The position numbers and the translations under genes are program-made. Of a DNA stretch of 64,000 nt, positions 26,401 through 33,517 are shown piece after piece. The notes below the pieces were generated by a model. It worked only from the letters and a program-made list of their open reading frames with translations, was not told where the DNA came from and did not search any database. Source of the DNA: UBA4744 sp963707435 (GTDB lineage Bacteria; Actinomycetota; Acidimicrobiia; Spongiisociales; UBA4744); the NCBI GenBank assembly GCA_963707435.1, contig CAVPPF010000005.1:496001-560000 (forward strand). Reading direction: 5' to 3'. Each line of letters begins with the position of its first letter. The first letter of the stretch is position 1.

Positions 26401-27302
26401 GCGCGCCGCACGTCGCCCATCCGATCGGCGACCCGCTCCGCCGCTGCCGCATTGACCGGCATGAACCCTTCGGCCGATTCGCGCAGCAGACCGTCACCCG
26501 CCAGCGCCTCGCCCAGTTCCAGCACGTCGTCGCCCGACATGGAAAGCAGCGCCGCAGCCAAAGGCAGCGAAACCGGTTTGGCAGCAAGGCTCACGGCCTC
26601 GACGAGTTTGCGAGCGGGCCGATCGAGCCCGGCGACCCGATCCGACACGCCCACAGCATCCGGCGGTGGTCCGGACGCGACGAGTTTCCCGTTTTCCCAT
26701 GCCAGGTTCCCGGTTGCGAGCCACTGGTCAACGCTCTCGACGAGGTCCTGGGAGAGGCCGCCGGAACGGTCCACGAGCGTGCGGGCAACCTCGGGGGTGG
26801 CTGTGGCAGAAGCCACGTCGTCCACGGTCAACGGATCCAGCTTGTATTGCTCGAAAGACCCCACCCGGGCCGCCGTGTCGGTCAGCTGTCGAAACGCAAG
26901 TTCCCGGTACCCGGTGATCTCGGTGTGGGCCACTAGCACCAGTATCCCGACGTTCGCTGCGGCCAGAACTCCCTGCAGGGTTGCGAGAGATGTCCCATCG
27001 GCCCATTGCGCTTCGGAAACCAACCATGCCGCCGGCTCCGACGGCACCTCCTCGAGCGAGATACCCAGCGCCTCCGCCAGGCCGCCGGAGTTGGTGACGC
27101 TGGCCGGGAACAGCGCCGTGCGGCGGGTTGCCAACCCTGCTGCCCGGATACGTTCCTGACACTCGTCGAGAAGTGCGGTGCGGCCCGATCCGGCAACGCC
27201 GACCAGGGAGATGACCGCTACCCGTCCGGCCTGAACACGTTCGATTGCGCGGTCGATCGCTTGGAGTGGCTCGGAACGGCCGAGCAGAGCCAGATTGGTC
27301 AT
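23442..27302 (-). CDS. STAND-like ATPase / TPR / transmembrane / beta-propeller fusion protein
   Basis: A 1286-residue protein with an unusual domain order. Residues 1-250: a MalT/AAA_16-like ATPase module with phosphate loop GVAGSGRTALL (34-44), in which Arg replaces the usual Walker A Lys. Residues about 260-800: helical TPR-like repeats (AAGLYEALAIEEPAKHGSLL, ALFMRGMIAEGLSARQRAM). Residues 830-852: one transmembrane helix after a basic stretch (RRRPRRRP). Residues about 862-882: a Thr-rich stalk. Residues 890-1286: a PQQ-type beta-propeller with repeated blades ending in motifs such as GSDDGTLYGL, GTDDGQVWALD, GTEAGVLWKID and TSDDGWLWAVDKDGQELW. Topology implies the ATPase/TPR part is cytoplasmic and the propeller outside. 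It is possibly a sensor or scaffold; the partner is unknown. Its neighbour is a convergent CNB-domain gene. Confidence 0.85.
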   Translation of the reverse strand: MTNLALLGRSEPLQAIDRAIERVQAGRVAVISLVGVAGSGRTALLDECQERIRAAGLATRRTALFPASVTNSGGLAEALGISLEEVPSEPAAWLVSEAQWADGTSLATLQGVLAAANVGILVLVAHTEITGYRELAFRQLTDTAARVGSFEQYKLDPLTVDDVASATATPEVARTLVDRSGGLSQDLVESVDQWLATGNLAWENGKLVASGPPPDAVGVSDRVAGLDRPARKLVEAVSLAAKPVSLPLAAALLSMSGDDVLELGEALAGDGLLRESAEGFMPVNAAAAERVADRMGDVRRARAFGELADAKTHLGLDDREPAVVGGYYLGAARWDEALRLLSTAALAAADRQAFGETLPIVQGALQACEASGSDDAQLEGRLRLARAQCYQAAVWLDLALEDADHAAQLLTGSRKVDALGYAASVALDLQRSQVAERYAAAGLYEALAIEEPAKHGSLLTLHARIINRMGFGVEADAEYQKGLEIVRSVGTPMQLHWVHVNGAWIVFDRGQARQAEVQFAEVTEEAERLGGVSWRSDREAQWSRALFMRGMIAEGLSARQRAMKDADGSGLPITHIPHMSLAEGALVIHRYEDALAAADDMLAVAIQKQLGWENAARFLRAKALGGVGRLAEATEEVEKAIDTTPPGIDGWRWRLKIRVLQLTLDGARGVPWPEDEALTLTDELLNNKWYLTAAQLLIARAVHEKDSRSAEDAAALAVQLGVPSVAAEALQAGNLWTKPAGAAVIAAVKEMAQHIPEQWRDEWSAHPSIAPALAAPEVEDEAYEAAVAELEGELEESLAAAGFGSIDTLLSPAQRRAGGLRRRPRRRPLWQLVAAGLGGAAVLAVGGILAVNLFGPDEVTPPTAAPTTTTPTTTTTTLPPEPWETDLGVPLKTDRVAGQWSFRSDLDDPDRTGLPGVSSSRPMLPSADGFYWKFQTGAQIRSSPAIFGETVMFGSDDGTLYGLVVTSGPPALWNVETADAVVGAPIVAEVTAPGAGPGSTDTEMRVFFGSADGRFRSRSAFLASATTATFPVLADPPLAGISAAALVMDDRVFFGTDDGQVWALDAGELQVPVWEAPFEAGSKVTVAPVGLDGFVYVGTEAGVLWKIDAESGTGEVCYPGGGVSITSEPVIVDGIIYIPTRDSQSIDAVRAGSCGPAPSVTLSAPVESSPAIDGDILYTGNGRYLEAYDLATSQKLWTFPGDDVLGGLPGVVRWPVVVNGGVYFTSDDGWLWAVDKDGQELWSYNLGARSVTSPAPGTGVVFVADISGTLHAIGCSNLPDCATPGG

Positions 27303-27372
27303 CTATACCTCCCGCGGGAGAGAGCATAGGGAAAGTCGGCCCGCCGCGCCCGGCAGAATCAGCGGAAGAAGG

Positions 27373-28224
27373 TCAATCGGTGGCCAGCAGCAGTTCGAGG
27401 ACCGTCTTTTCGATCTTCGGCTCGTCCGACCAGCGCTCCTCGAGGTTCTGCGTCGCCACCCAGCCGTAGAGAGCTTCCCGCAGGTCGTCGCTGTAGCCCT
27501 TCCCTTTGCCGGTCTCCAGACCCCGGGCGATGAGCGCCCGTCGGATCTTTGCAGGCAGCGGGGCCTTGATCTCCACCCATTCGAGCGAAACCGGATTAGG
27601 GAAGAACAGCTCATGGACCCCGAGGAGGCGGTCGAGTTCCTCGATGGGGTCGGCATGGTCGTCGACCCGCAGATCGACGGCGACATCAGATCCACCAGCG
27701 TACCCGCCGCCGGCCCGCACCACGAGCAGGGAGGCGGACTGCCGGCCCCGGCGGTCGCCTCCCGCTGAGTCGCCGGCTGCGAGAGCGGTCAGCAGGCGGC
27801 GTGCCAGGGTGCCGCCGCTCGCCTCGAAAGCTCCCCCCATGGCATCGACGACCTCAGGGCCCGTGAGAATGTTGCCCTGGCAGGCATACCCGAGGCCCGT
27901 CCTCCCGCCGGCCCAGGCCAGGCAATCGGCCCCTGTGTGGGAGGCCGTCTCGCCCTTTCCGTCAACCATCCCGACCTGACGCTGCGAAGGGAGATCGTCG
28001 GCTGCCAGGAGAGTGTCCAAAGCGGCTACAGCGTTCAGGCCGGAGGCGAGATGGGCCAATCCATCCGGGCCGAAGGCAACGTTGGCCAGCGCCTGGGTTG
28101 CTACGGCCCCCACCCCTGCTTGGGCCCAGGGCACCACGGCGCCGACCGCGAGAAATCGTGAAGCCACGGCCACCCCCCACTCAGGTCCGGCGAAAGGATC
28201 CCAGGCAACGATGGAGAAGGTCAT
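27373..28224 (-). CDS. DUF1028-family protein (Ntn-hydrolase-like)
   Basis: A 283-residue protein of the DUF1028 family: it starts MTFSIVAWDPFAGPEWGVAVASRF and continues WAQAGVGAVATQALANV, SHTGADCLAWAG, GYACQGNILTGPEVV and SASLLVVRAGGGYAGGSDVAVDLRVDDH. The fold is related to Ntn hydrolases; substrates are not established. A C-terminal extension of about 80 residues carries a peptidoglycan-binding-like segment reported in some family members. I use the ATG at 28224: a GGAG Shine-Dalgarno eight bases upstream lies in a degenerate heptamer repeat (28231-28258). Confidence 0.85.
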   Translation of the reverse strand: MTFSIVAWDPFAGPEWGVAVASRFLAVGAVVPWAQAGVGAVATQALANVAFGPDGLAHLASGLNAVAALDTLLAADDLPSQRQVGMVDGKGETASHTGADCLAWAGGRTGLGYACQGNILTGPEVVDAMGGAFEASGGTLARRLLTALAAGDSAGGDRRGRQSASLLVVRAGGGYAGGSDVAVDLRVDDHADPIEELDRLLGVHELFFPNPVSLEWVEIKAPLPAKIRRALIARGLETGKGKGYSDDLREALYGWVATQNLEERWSDEPKIEKTVLELLLATD

Positions 28225-28230
28225 ACGGGA

Positions 28231-28258
28231 GTCTCCAGTCTCCAGTTCCCAGTTTCCA
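28231..28258. repeat. four degenerate heptamers just upstream of the DUF1028 gene
   Basis: Plus strand: GTCTCCA, GTCTCCA, GTTCCCA, GTTTCCA. Read on the minus strand these are TGGAAAC, TGGGAAC, TGGAGAC, TGGAGAC, the same family as the array at 3050-3161. The last unit supplies the GGAG Shine-Dalgarno sequence for the DUF1028 start at 28224. Confidence 0.8.
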
Positions 28259-28338
28259 GTCCGGCCGAATACCCCGGCGGCTGCCAACCGTGCAAGGAGA
28301 GCGCTACCGGCATCTGGTCATCGGGTACCGGCAACTGT

Positions 28339-29856
28339 CTATCCGAACTCGATGCCTTGTGCGAGGGGGAGATCGTCGCCCCAGTTGATGGTCGTCGTCT
28401 GCCGGCGCATGTAGGCCTTCCAGGAATCCGATCCTGCTTCACGCCCTCCGCCGGTCTCCTTCTCTCCACCGAACGCTCCCCCGATCTCGGCCCCCGATGT
28501 TCCGATGTTCACGTTGGCAATGCCGCAGTCTGAGCCCAGATGCGACAGGAAGGTCTCGGCCGACTTCAGCGAGTCGGTGAAGATAGCGGACGACAATCCC
28601 TGCCGGACGCCGTTCTGAACGGCAATAGCCTCGTCGAGGCCGTCGACCGGAATGATGTAGAGCAACGGGGCGAAGGTCTCCTCCTGGAGGATCGGTGCGT
28701 CCTTGTCCATCATCACGATCGTCGGCTCGGCATAGGCCGGACCCAGGTCGGGCAACCGGTTGCCTCCGTACAGAATCTTGCCGCCCTGCTCCCCGGCGAT
28801 CGCCAGCGCCGTCATCATGTTCTCAACGGCGGTGGTATCGACCAGCGGCCCCATAGCGTTGGCGGTGTCGAGCGGATCGCCGATCGCTACGTGTGCGTAT
28901 GCGGAAACCAGGCGCTTCGCTACCTCATCGACAACCCCACGTTCCACGATGAGCCGGCGCAGCGACGTGCACCGCTGACCAGCCGTACCGACTGCCGCAA
29001 AGAGGGCGGCCCGCACGGCCAGATCGAGATCGGCGTCGTCCATCACGATCATGGCGTTGTTGCCGCCGAGTTCGAGAATCGACCGGCCCAAACGCTTGGC
29101 GACACCGGCGCTCACCTTGTAGCCCATGTCACACGACCCCGTGGCGGAGACGAGCGGAATCCGATGATCGTTGACGATGGCGTCGCCGATGTCGGCACCA
29201 CCCCCGACGACCAGGTTGAAGACCGCCTCGAAACCCGACCCCTCCATCACCTGATGAGCGATGTTGGTGACGGCGATGGCGGTGAGGGGCGTCATGCTCG
29301 ACGGCTTCCAAACGTTGGTGTCGCCGCAGACTGCCGCGATTGCCGAGTTCCAGGCCCATACCGCAACGGGGAAGTTGAACGACGTGATGGAAGCGACGGG
29401 ACCGAGCGGATGCCACTGCTCGTACATCCGGTGGCGGGGCCGCTCCGACGTCATCGTCAGACCGTACAACTGGCGGGAGAGACCCACGGCGAAGTCGGTG
29501 ATGTCGATCATCTCCTGGACTTCGCCTTCTCCCTCGAGCAGGATCTTGCCCATCTCCAGCGACACGAGCGCCGCCAGCGGTTCCTTGTGCTCCCGCAGCG
29601 CATTACCGAGCAGCCGAACGTACTCGCCCCGGCGCGGGGCCGGCAGCATCCGCCATTCGGCAAAGGTATCGACCGAGGTCTGGATCACCTGCTCGTACTC
29701 TTCGTGAGAGGCCCGCCGGACCTTCGCCAGAACCTGGCCCGTGGCCGGGTTGATGCTCTCGATCTCCCGGCCCGTCCCGGGCAGCCACCCTCCCGCATAC
29801 ACCCCGGAGTTCGACTCCTCGAGTCCCAGCCGCGCAAAGACTTCAGATCTATCCAT
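28339..29856 (-). CDS. aldehyde dehydrogenase, ALDH7 (alpha-aminoadipic semialdehyde) type
   Basis: NAD-dependent aldehyde dehydrogenase of about 505 residues, closest to the ALDH7A1/AmaB group that oxidises alpha-aminoadipic (piperideine-6-carboxylate) semialdehyde in lysine catabolism. Motifs: TSFNFPVAVWAWNSAIA, the catalytic Glu in ILELGGNNAMIV, the nucleophilic Cys in GTAGQRCTSLRR, and the ALDH7-typical C-terminal segment GGAFGGEKETGGGREAGSDS. I choose the second ATG (29856) because an AGGAG lies seven bases upstream; the ATG at 29862 is too close to it. RidA is encoded immediately upstream on the same strand, which suits an amino-acid catabolic context because RidA removes reactive imines. 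Substrate is inferred from family only. Confidence 0.9.
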   Translation of the reverse strand: MDRSEVFARLGLEESNSGVYAGGWLPGTGREIESINPATGQVLAKVRRASHEEYEQVIQTSVDTFAEWRMLPAPRRGEYVRLLGNALREHKEPLAALVSLEMGKILLEGEGEVQEMIDITDFAVGLSRQLYGLTMTSERPRHRMYEQWHPLGPVASITSFNFPVAVWAWNSAIAAVCGDTNVWKPSSMTPLTAIAVTNIAHQVMEGSGFEAVFNLVVGGGADIGDAIVNDHRIPLVSATGSCDMGYKVSAGVAKRLGRSILELGGNNAMIVMDDADLDLAVRAALFAAVGTAGQRCTSLRRLIVERGVVDEVAKRLVSAYAHVAIGDPLDTANAMGPLVDTTAVENMMTALAIAGEQGGKILYGGNRLPDLGPAYAEPTIVMMDKDAPILQEETFAPLLYIIPVDGLDEAIAVQNGVRQGLSSAIFTDSLKSAETFLSHLGSDCGIANVNIGTSGAEIGGAFGGEKETGGGREAGSDSWKAYMRRQTTTINWGDDLPLAQGIEFG

Positions 29857-29866
29857 GGTCATACTC

Positions 29867-30253
29867 CTAGTAGCTGCGAGCCGCGATCACTTCGATCTCG
29901 ACGAGGAATCCACCGGGAAGCGCCGCGACCTCAACCGTTGAGCGGGCCGGGGGTTCATCCTCGAAATAACGCCCGTACACGTCGTTGACGGTCGGGAAAT
30001 CCTTCATGTCGGTGAGGAAAATCGTCGTCTTGGCCACATCGTGCATCGTCAGACCGGAGTCCCCGAGAATTACCTTCAGGTTCTCCATGATCTGCCGTGT
30101 CTGGGCGGCGACGTCGTCGGGAGCCCGCTCGCCGGTTGACGGGTCGATCCCAACCTGCCCCGATACAAAGACAAATCCGCCGGCCTGGATGGCGACCGAA
30201 TAGGGACCGAGGGCATTCGGGGCGTTCGGTGTTTCCAGCACTCGCTTGGGCAT
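29867..30253 (-). CDS. ridA: RidA/YjgF-family reactive-intermediate deaminase
   Basis: A 128-residue trimeric enzyme that hydrolyses reactive enamine/imine intermediates released by PLP enzymes. Typical RidA features are the beginning APNALGPYSVAIQAGGFVFVSGQVG, the middle TRQIMENLKVILGDSGLTMHDVAKTT (shown here as the family helix/strand), and the substrate-carboxylate-binding Arg in ARSTVEVAALPGG, followed by VEIEVIA. Length is canonical. It sits 10 bp before the aldehyde dehydrogenase gene and is likely co-transcribed with it. The PLP-dependent diaminopropionate ammonia-lyase elsewhere in the window generates the kind of product RidA handles. Confidence 0.93.
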   Translation of the reverse strand: MPKRVLETPNAPNALGPYSVAIQAGGFVFVSGQVGIDPSTGERAPDDVAAQTRQIMENLKVILGDSGLTMHDVAKTTIFLTDMKDFPTVNDVYGRYFEDEPPARSTVEVAALPGGFLVEIEVIAARSY

Positions 30254-30323
30254 GACATCTCCTCGAGAAAGGATATTCCACCAGGCTACAAGGCGACGGG
30301 CGGCCCGAATACGCCGGAAATGA

Positions 30324-30350
30324 AGAAAGGACCCCGGCAGGGCCCTTTCT
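30324..30350 (-). terminator. rho-independent-like terminator downstream of the A-type Fe-S carrier gene
   Basis: A strong stem: GAAAGG...CCC pairs with GGG...CCTTTC around a CGGCA loop (30325-30349), with a short T-rich stretch on the minus strand (TTCATTT). It lies between the iscA-like gene (stop at 30368) and ridA (start at 30253), so the two are probably separate transcripts. Confidence 0.6.
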
Positions 30351-30367
30351 GTCGCGAAGGGTACGGC

Positions 30368-30733
30368 TCAGCTGAAACTGCTGCCGCACCCGCAGGACTT
30401 GGTGACGTTGGGATTGTTGATGGCGAATCCTGCGCCCATCAGGCCTTCCTGATAGTCCAGGGTGGATCCACGCAGCATTTCGGCGGACTGGTTGTCGACC
30501 ACGACCCGGACCTCGCCGTACGTCTCGACGATGTCCTCTTTCTCGTCGATCTCCGTGTCGAAGAACATCTCGTAGGAGAATCCGCTGCAACCGCCGGGAC
30601 GCACGCCCATGCGCAAGAACAGAGCGGGGTCGCCTTCGGATTGGATCAAGTCCTTGATCTTGTTCGCGGCGTTGTCCGTCACGATGACGGCACGCGGTGG
30701 AACGGATGACTTGATCGAGACCAGCTGATCCAT
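30368..30733 (-). CDS. erpA: A-type iron-sulfur carrier (IscA/ErpA/SufA family)
   Basis: A 121-residue Fe-S cluster carrier that delivers clusters to apo-proteins. Three conserved cysteines are in the expected motifs: GVRPGGCSGFSYEM and the C-terminal NPNVTKSCGCGSSF. The middle shows VRVVVDNQSAEMLRGSTLDY, typical of the family. The ATG at 30733 has a GGAGGA Shine-Dalgarno sequence; a further ATG eight codons upstream lacks one. It is divergent from the DUF59/Mrp pair, another Fe-S maintenance module, so the region is a small Fe-S cluster locus. ErpA versus SufA naming is uncertain. Confidence 0.93.
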   Translation of the reverse strand: MDQLVSIKSSVPPRAVIVTDNAANKIKDLIQSEGDPALFLRMGVRPGGCSGFSYEMFFDTEIDEKEDIVETYGEVRVVVDNQSAEMLRGSTLDYQEGLMGAGFAINNPNVTKSCGCGSSFS

Positions 30734-30827
30734 GGACGACTCCTCCATCTTCCTCAATGGACCGGCATTATAGGTCAGATCCGGCCCAACATTCCCAATA
30801 TCTTCGTAGTGCTAATACCTTCGTACC

Positions 30828-31154
30828 ATGGCTGCCATGCCAACGAAAGAGCAGATCCTTCAGGCCCTCCGGGGCGTTGTCGACCCTGAACTCGGCGGCG
30901 ACGTCGTCGAACTGGGGATGATTCCGGACGTCACCATCTCCGAAGACGGAGTGGTGACCGTCGGGATCGCGCTGACCATCGCCGAGTGCCCGATGCGATC
31001 CCAGATCGAACAAGACACCATCCGGAAAGTGGGCGCTATTCCCGGCGTTCGTGAGGTCCGGGTGCAGACCCGGGCGATGACCAAGCAGCAGCGGGCGGAC
31101 GTCATGGGCACCGCCCGTCTCAAGGCGCGGAGAACGCCGAGCCGACCCTCGTGA
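30828..31154 (+). CDS. DUF59/MIP18-family protein (separate N-terminal domain of Mrp)
   Basis: A 108-residue DUF59 (Fe-S cluster assembly, PaaD/MIP18-like) domain: TKEQILQALRGVVDPELGGDV, VELGMIPDVTI, LTIAECPMRSQIEQDT with its single Cys, and VREVRVQTRAMTKQQRADV. In most actinobacteria this domain is fused to the N-terminus of the Mrp ATPase. Here it ends in a stop that overlaps the mrp start by 4 nt (GTGA at 31151-31154), so the two halves are made as coupled polypeptides unless the junction is a frameshift error. An alternative ATG three codons in is possible; no good Shine-Dalgarno sequence is visible. Confidence 0.85.
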   Translation: MAAMPTKEQILQALRGVVDPELGGDVVELGMIPDVTISEDGVVTVGIALTIAECPMRSQIEQDTIRKVGAIPGVREVRVQTRAMTKQQRADVMGTARLKARRTPSRPS

Positions 31155-32005
31155 GCCCGCTGACCCGGGTGATCGCAGTCGGGAGCGGCAAGGGTGGCGT
31201 CGGCAAGTCGTCGGCCAGCGTCAACCTGGCCCTGGCGATCGCCGATCTCGGATACCGGGTGGGGTTGCTCGATGCCGACATCTGGGGATTCTCGATTCCC
31301 CGCATGCTGGGCACCGAGGAGCGCCTCGAGGCGGGAGAAGACCGGGTCATCATTCCGGTCGAAGCTCAAGGCATCAAGGTGGTCTCGACGGGCCTGATCG
31401 TCGAGACCGAGGAAACGGCGTTGATGTGGCGCGGCTTGATGCTGTCGAAGGCGCTCGAGCAGTTCTTGAAACAGGTCGCCTGGGGCGATCTGGACTATCT
31501 GGTCATCGACATGCCGCCCGGCACCGGTGACATCCAGATGGCCCTCTCCAGGCTTCTCCCCCAGGCGGAGATGGTCGTGGTGACTACCCCCCAGCTGGCC
31601 GCCCAGAAGGTGGCCGTCCGGGTGGCCGACATGGCCCGCCGCTCCTACGTGCCGGTGATCGGGGTACTGGAGAACATGGCCGGTTTCGAATGCGGACACG
31701 GCGAGGTGTTCCACCTGTTTGGAAAGGGAGGCGGCGACGAGCTGGCCCAATCGCTGGGCGTGCCGCTGATCGGTCGCATCCCGCTGGACGAACACATCGT
31801 CAGCGGTGGCGACCAGGGAACCCCGGTGGTTAGGGCCCACCCACAGAACCCATCGGCCCGGGCCTTTGCGGATGCTGCTTTCCGGATCACTGAGCTGGTC
31901 CCACCTGCGCAGGATGAAACCTGTACCGCCCGGGTGGCCCGTCTGCTCGAGGCTCTGGATGCGCCGGCCGACGCCGATGTTGAGAGCGTGGCGACCCTTC
32001 CCTGA
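31151..32005 (+). CDS. mrp: Mrp/NBP35-family P-loop ATPase (Fe-S carrier)
   Basis: A 284-residue ParA/MinD-type ATPase of the Mrp family, involved in Fe-S cluster handling. It starts LTRVIAVGSGKGGVGKSSAS with the deviant Walker A GKGGVGKS, followed by GLLDADIWGFSIPRMLG, YLVIDMPPGTGDIQMAL and VVTTPQLAAQKVAVR. The segment that carries a CxxC cluster-binding motif in many homologues reads NMAGFECGHGEVFHLFGKGG here, with only one Cys, so cluster binding across the dimer may differ. The GTG start overlaps the DUF59 gene. An approximately 40-residue C-terminal tail is Asp/Ala-rich. The downstream region contains a candidate structured RNA. Confidence 0.92.
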   Translation: MSPLTRVIAVGSGKGGVGKSSASVNLALAIADLGYRVGLLDADIWGFSIPRMLGTEERLEAGEDRVIIPVEAQGIKVVSTGLIVETEETALMWRGLMLSKALEQFLKQVAWGDLDYLVIDMPPGTGDIQMALSRLLPQAEMVVVTTPQLAAQKVAVRVADMARRSYVPVIGVLENMAGFECGHGEVFHLFGKGGGDELAQSLGVPLIGRIPLDEHIVSGGDQGTPVVRAHPQNPSARAFADAAFRITELVPPAQDETCTARVARLLEALDAPADADVESVATLP

Positions 32006-32019
32006 TGTCGAGTCCGCTG

Positions 32020-32230
32020 TGGTTATCGGGTGGGTGCGGGCACTAGTTACTTGGTGGGAAATGGAAACGGCCCCCAACTCCTGAGGCGCAAAGCCCGATA
32101 CTCATGGAGAACGTGCCAAGGTGAATGGGCCGCTGGGAGGCGAACCACCACTCGAAGTGCTGGGAGACAACCTAGATCCCCTTCCCTGGGGACCGCAAAG
32201 CAGAGGACCGGCGTTAAGCCGGTCCTCTGC
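32020..32230 (+). ncRNA. candidate rod-like structured RNA (unidentified)
   Basis: This 3'-intergenic stretch between two convergent genes has no plausible reading frame but folds, on paper, into fully nested stems: GCACT (32040-32044) with AGTGC (32156-32160); TGGTGG (32052-32057) with CCACCA (32145-32150); CGGCCC (32068-32073) with GGGCCG (32127-32132); CTCC-TGAG (32078-32085) with CTCA-T-GGAG (32101-32109); and an apical GGC/GCC hairpin around GCAAA. A CCCC/GGGG hairpin (near 32178-32191) and a strong 13-bp hairpin (32200-32230) follow. I do not recognise SRP RNA, tmRNA, RNase P or a known riboswitch. Strand is uncertain because such stems also form in the complement. Confidence 0.45.
32200..32230. 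terminator. 13-bp perfect hairpin, bidirectional terminator between convergent genes
   Basis: GCAGAGGACCGGC (32200-32212) pairs perfectly with GCCGGTCCTCTGC (32218-32230) around a GTTAA loop. No long T-run follows on either strand (TTTGCGG on the minus strand), so it may work as a rho-assisted or processing hairpin. It separates the RNA candidate from the M23 peptidase gene. Confidence 0.65.
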
Positions 32231-32305
32231 CGTTGATCGACCCGCTGCGATTACTCGGTCTTGTGCCTCGCATGACTGCTGACTGATGGCTGCAAGCGAA
32301 GCGAG

Positions 32306-33517
32306 CTACCCGCAGAGCCCTTTGACCAGAGGGTACGGATTGACGGCAGCACCACCGCCCGGGTGATACTCGAAGTGAAGGTGCGGGATGTAGTCGGGTG
32401 CGTTCCCCGACGTGCCCATGTAGCCGATCAGCTCTCCGGCCGACACGGTCTGCCCGACCCGCAAGCCATCGGCCCACGCTTCCAGATGGGCGTAGTAGTA
32501 CTGATGGCCGCTGGTTCCCTTGAGCCAGATGGTGATCCCCCCGAGGCCGCCGTTGCCCATCCTGAGAATCGATCCGCTCTCCAACGCTACGAGCGGCGTC
32601 CAGCGGGCACCGAGCATGTCCACTCCCTGATGAGAGCGGCCGCCCGATCGCGGGGCACCCCAGGTGTCGGTGAAGCTGGTGAAACCATCGACCGGGCAGA
32701 CGTTCCCGCCTGCCGGTGGGGATGGTGCCGCGGTTGTCGTCGTGGTCTCACCGGACACCGTGGTCGTGGTTTCGCCGGCCGCCGTTGTCGCGGTGGCGCC
32801 TTCCGTCGTCGTTGACGTGCTTGCGGTGGTGGTCGTCGACGCGACCGTGGTCGTCGTGGCTGCAGCCCGGGCGGCAGCCTCGGCTGCCAGGCGAGCTTCT
32901 TCGAGCGCCCGCAGACGCGCCTCTTCTTCGAGCCGGGCCCGCTCCTCGGCCGCGCGCTGGGCGACCAGGGCGACGTAGGTGTTCTGGGCTGTCTCGAGCC
33001 GGGCCGTCAACTGCGCACCGACCGTGCTGAGATCAGACACCACGGCTTCTTGCTCGGACCGGGCGGCCTGGAGCTCGGCCAGTTGCCGATCGTATTCCGT
33101 CTTGATGATCTCGAGGTCCCGCAGGAGTTTGGTATCGGAGGTTCCCAGTTGCTCGAGGTAGCCGATCGCCACCTCAATGCCACCATCGAGATCCTCGACG
33201 AATAGCAGGGAGATCTGAGCGGTGCTCGACTCGATGTACATCTCGACCGCCCGTTCCCTGACGAGCTGACGGGTTTCGCCGAGTTGGATCCGCGAGTTGA
33301 GCGTTGCTTGCTCCAGGGTGGCAACCTGGGTTTCCAACTGTGCCGATCTGACAATGGCAGCTTCGTACTGAAGGGCAAGCTGGTCTGTTTCCGTCCGGAG
33401 AGCAGCCAGCTCGGCCTCGGCCTCGGCGATGTCCTGCGGGGTCACCTGGCCGATGGCCGGGACGGCCAGCAGAGCAACCACGAGGAGGGCCCCCAGGAGG
33501 CGTAGCAGAGGTCTCAC
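32306..33517 (-). CDS. secreted coiled-coil M23 peptidase (EnvC/NlpD-like)
   Basis: A 403-residue exported murein-hydrolase-type protein. It has a signal peptide (LLRLLGALLVVALLAVPAIGQ, cleavage near residue 23), a long coiled coil (residues about 30-215, including AELAALRTETDQLALQYEAA), a Thr-rich linker (about 218-265) and a C-terminal LytM domain. The zinc motifs are present: HQGVDMLG (HxxxD) and HLHFEYHPGG (HxH). It may be an active cell-wall endopeptidase or an activator of division amidases. It is translationally coupled to the upstream MBL-hydrolase gene (4-nt overlap). Confidence 0.9.
   Translation of the reverse strand: MRPLLRLLGALLVVALLAVPAIGQVTPQDIAEAEAELAALRTETDQLALQYEAAIVRSAQLETQVATLEQATLNSRIQLGETRQLVRERAVEMYIESSTAQISLLFVEDLDGGIEVAIGYLEQLGTSDTKLLRDLEIIKTEYDRQLAELQAARSEQEAVVSDLSTVGAQLTARLETAQNTYVALVAQRAAEERARLEEEARLRALEEARLAAEAAARAAATTTTVASTTTTASTSTTTEGATATTAAGETTTTVSGETTTTTAAPSPPAGGNVCPVDGFTSFTDTWGAPRSGGRSHQGVDMLGARWTPLVALESGSILRMGNGGLGGITIWLKGTSGHQYYYAHLEAWADGLRVGQTVSAGELIGYMGTSGNAPDYIPHLHFEYHPGGGAAVNPYPLVKGLCG

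Noticed and set aside
32020..32230. Known RNA families (6S, c-di-GMP or cobalamin riboswitch, RNase P, tmRNA, SRP)
   Set aside because: The GGCGCAAAGCC loop resembles a c-di-GMP riboswitch piece, but the other required motifs are missing and the location is 3' of both genes. I leave it unidentified.
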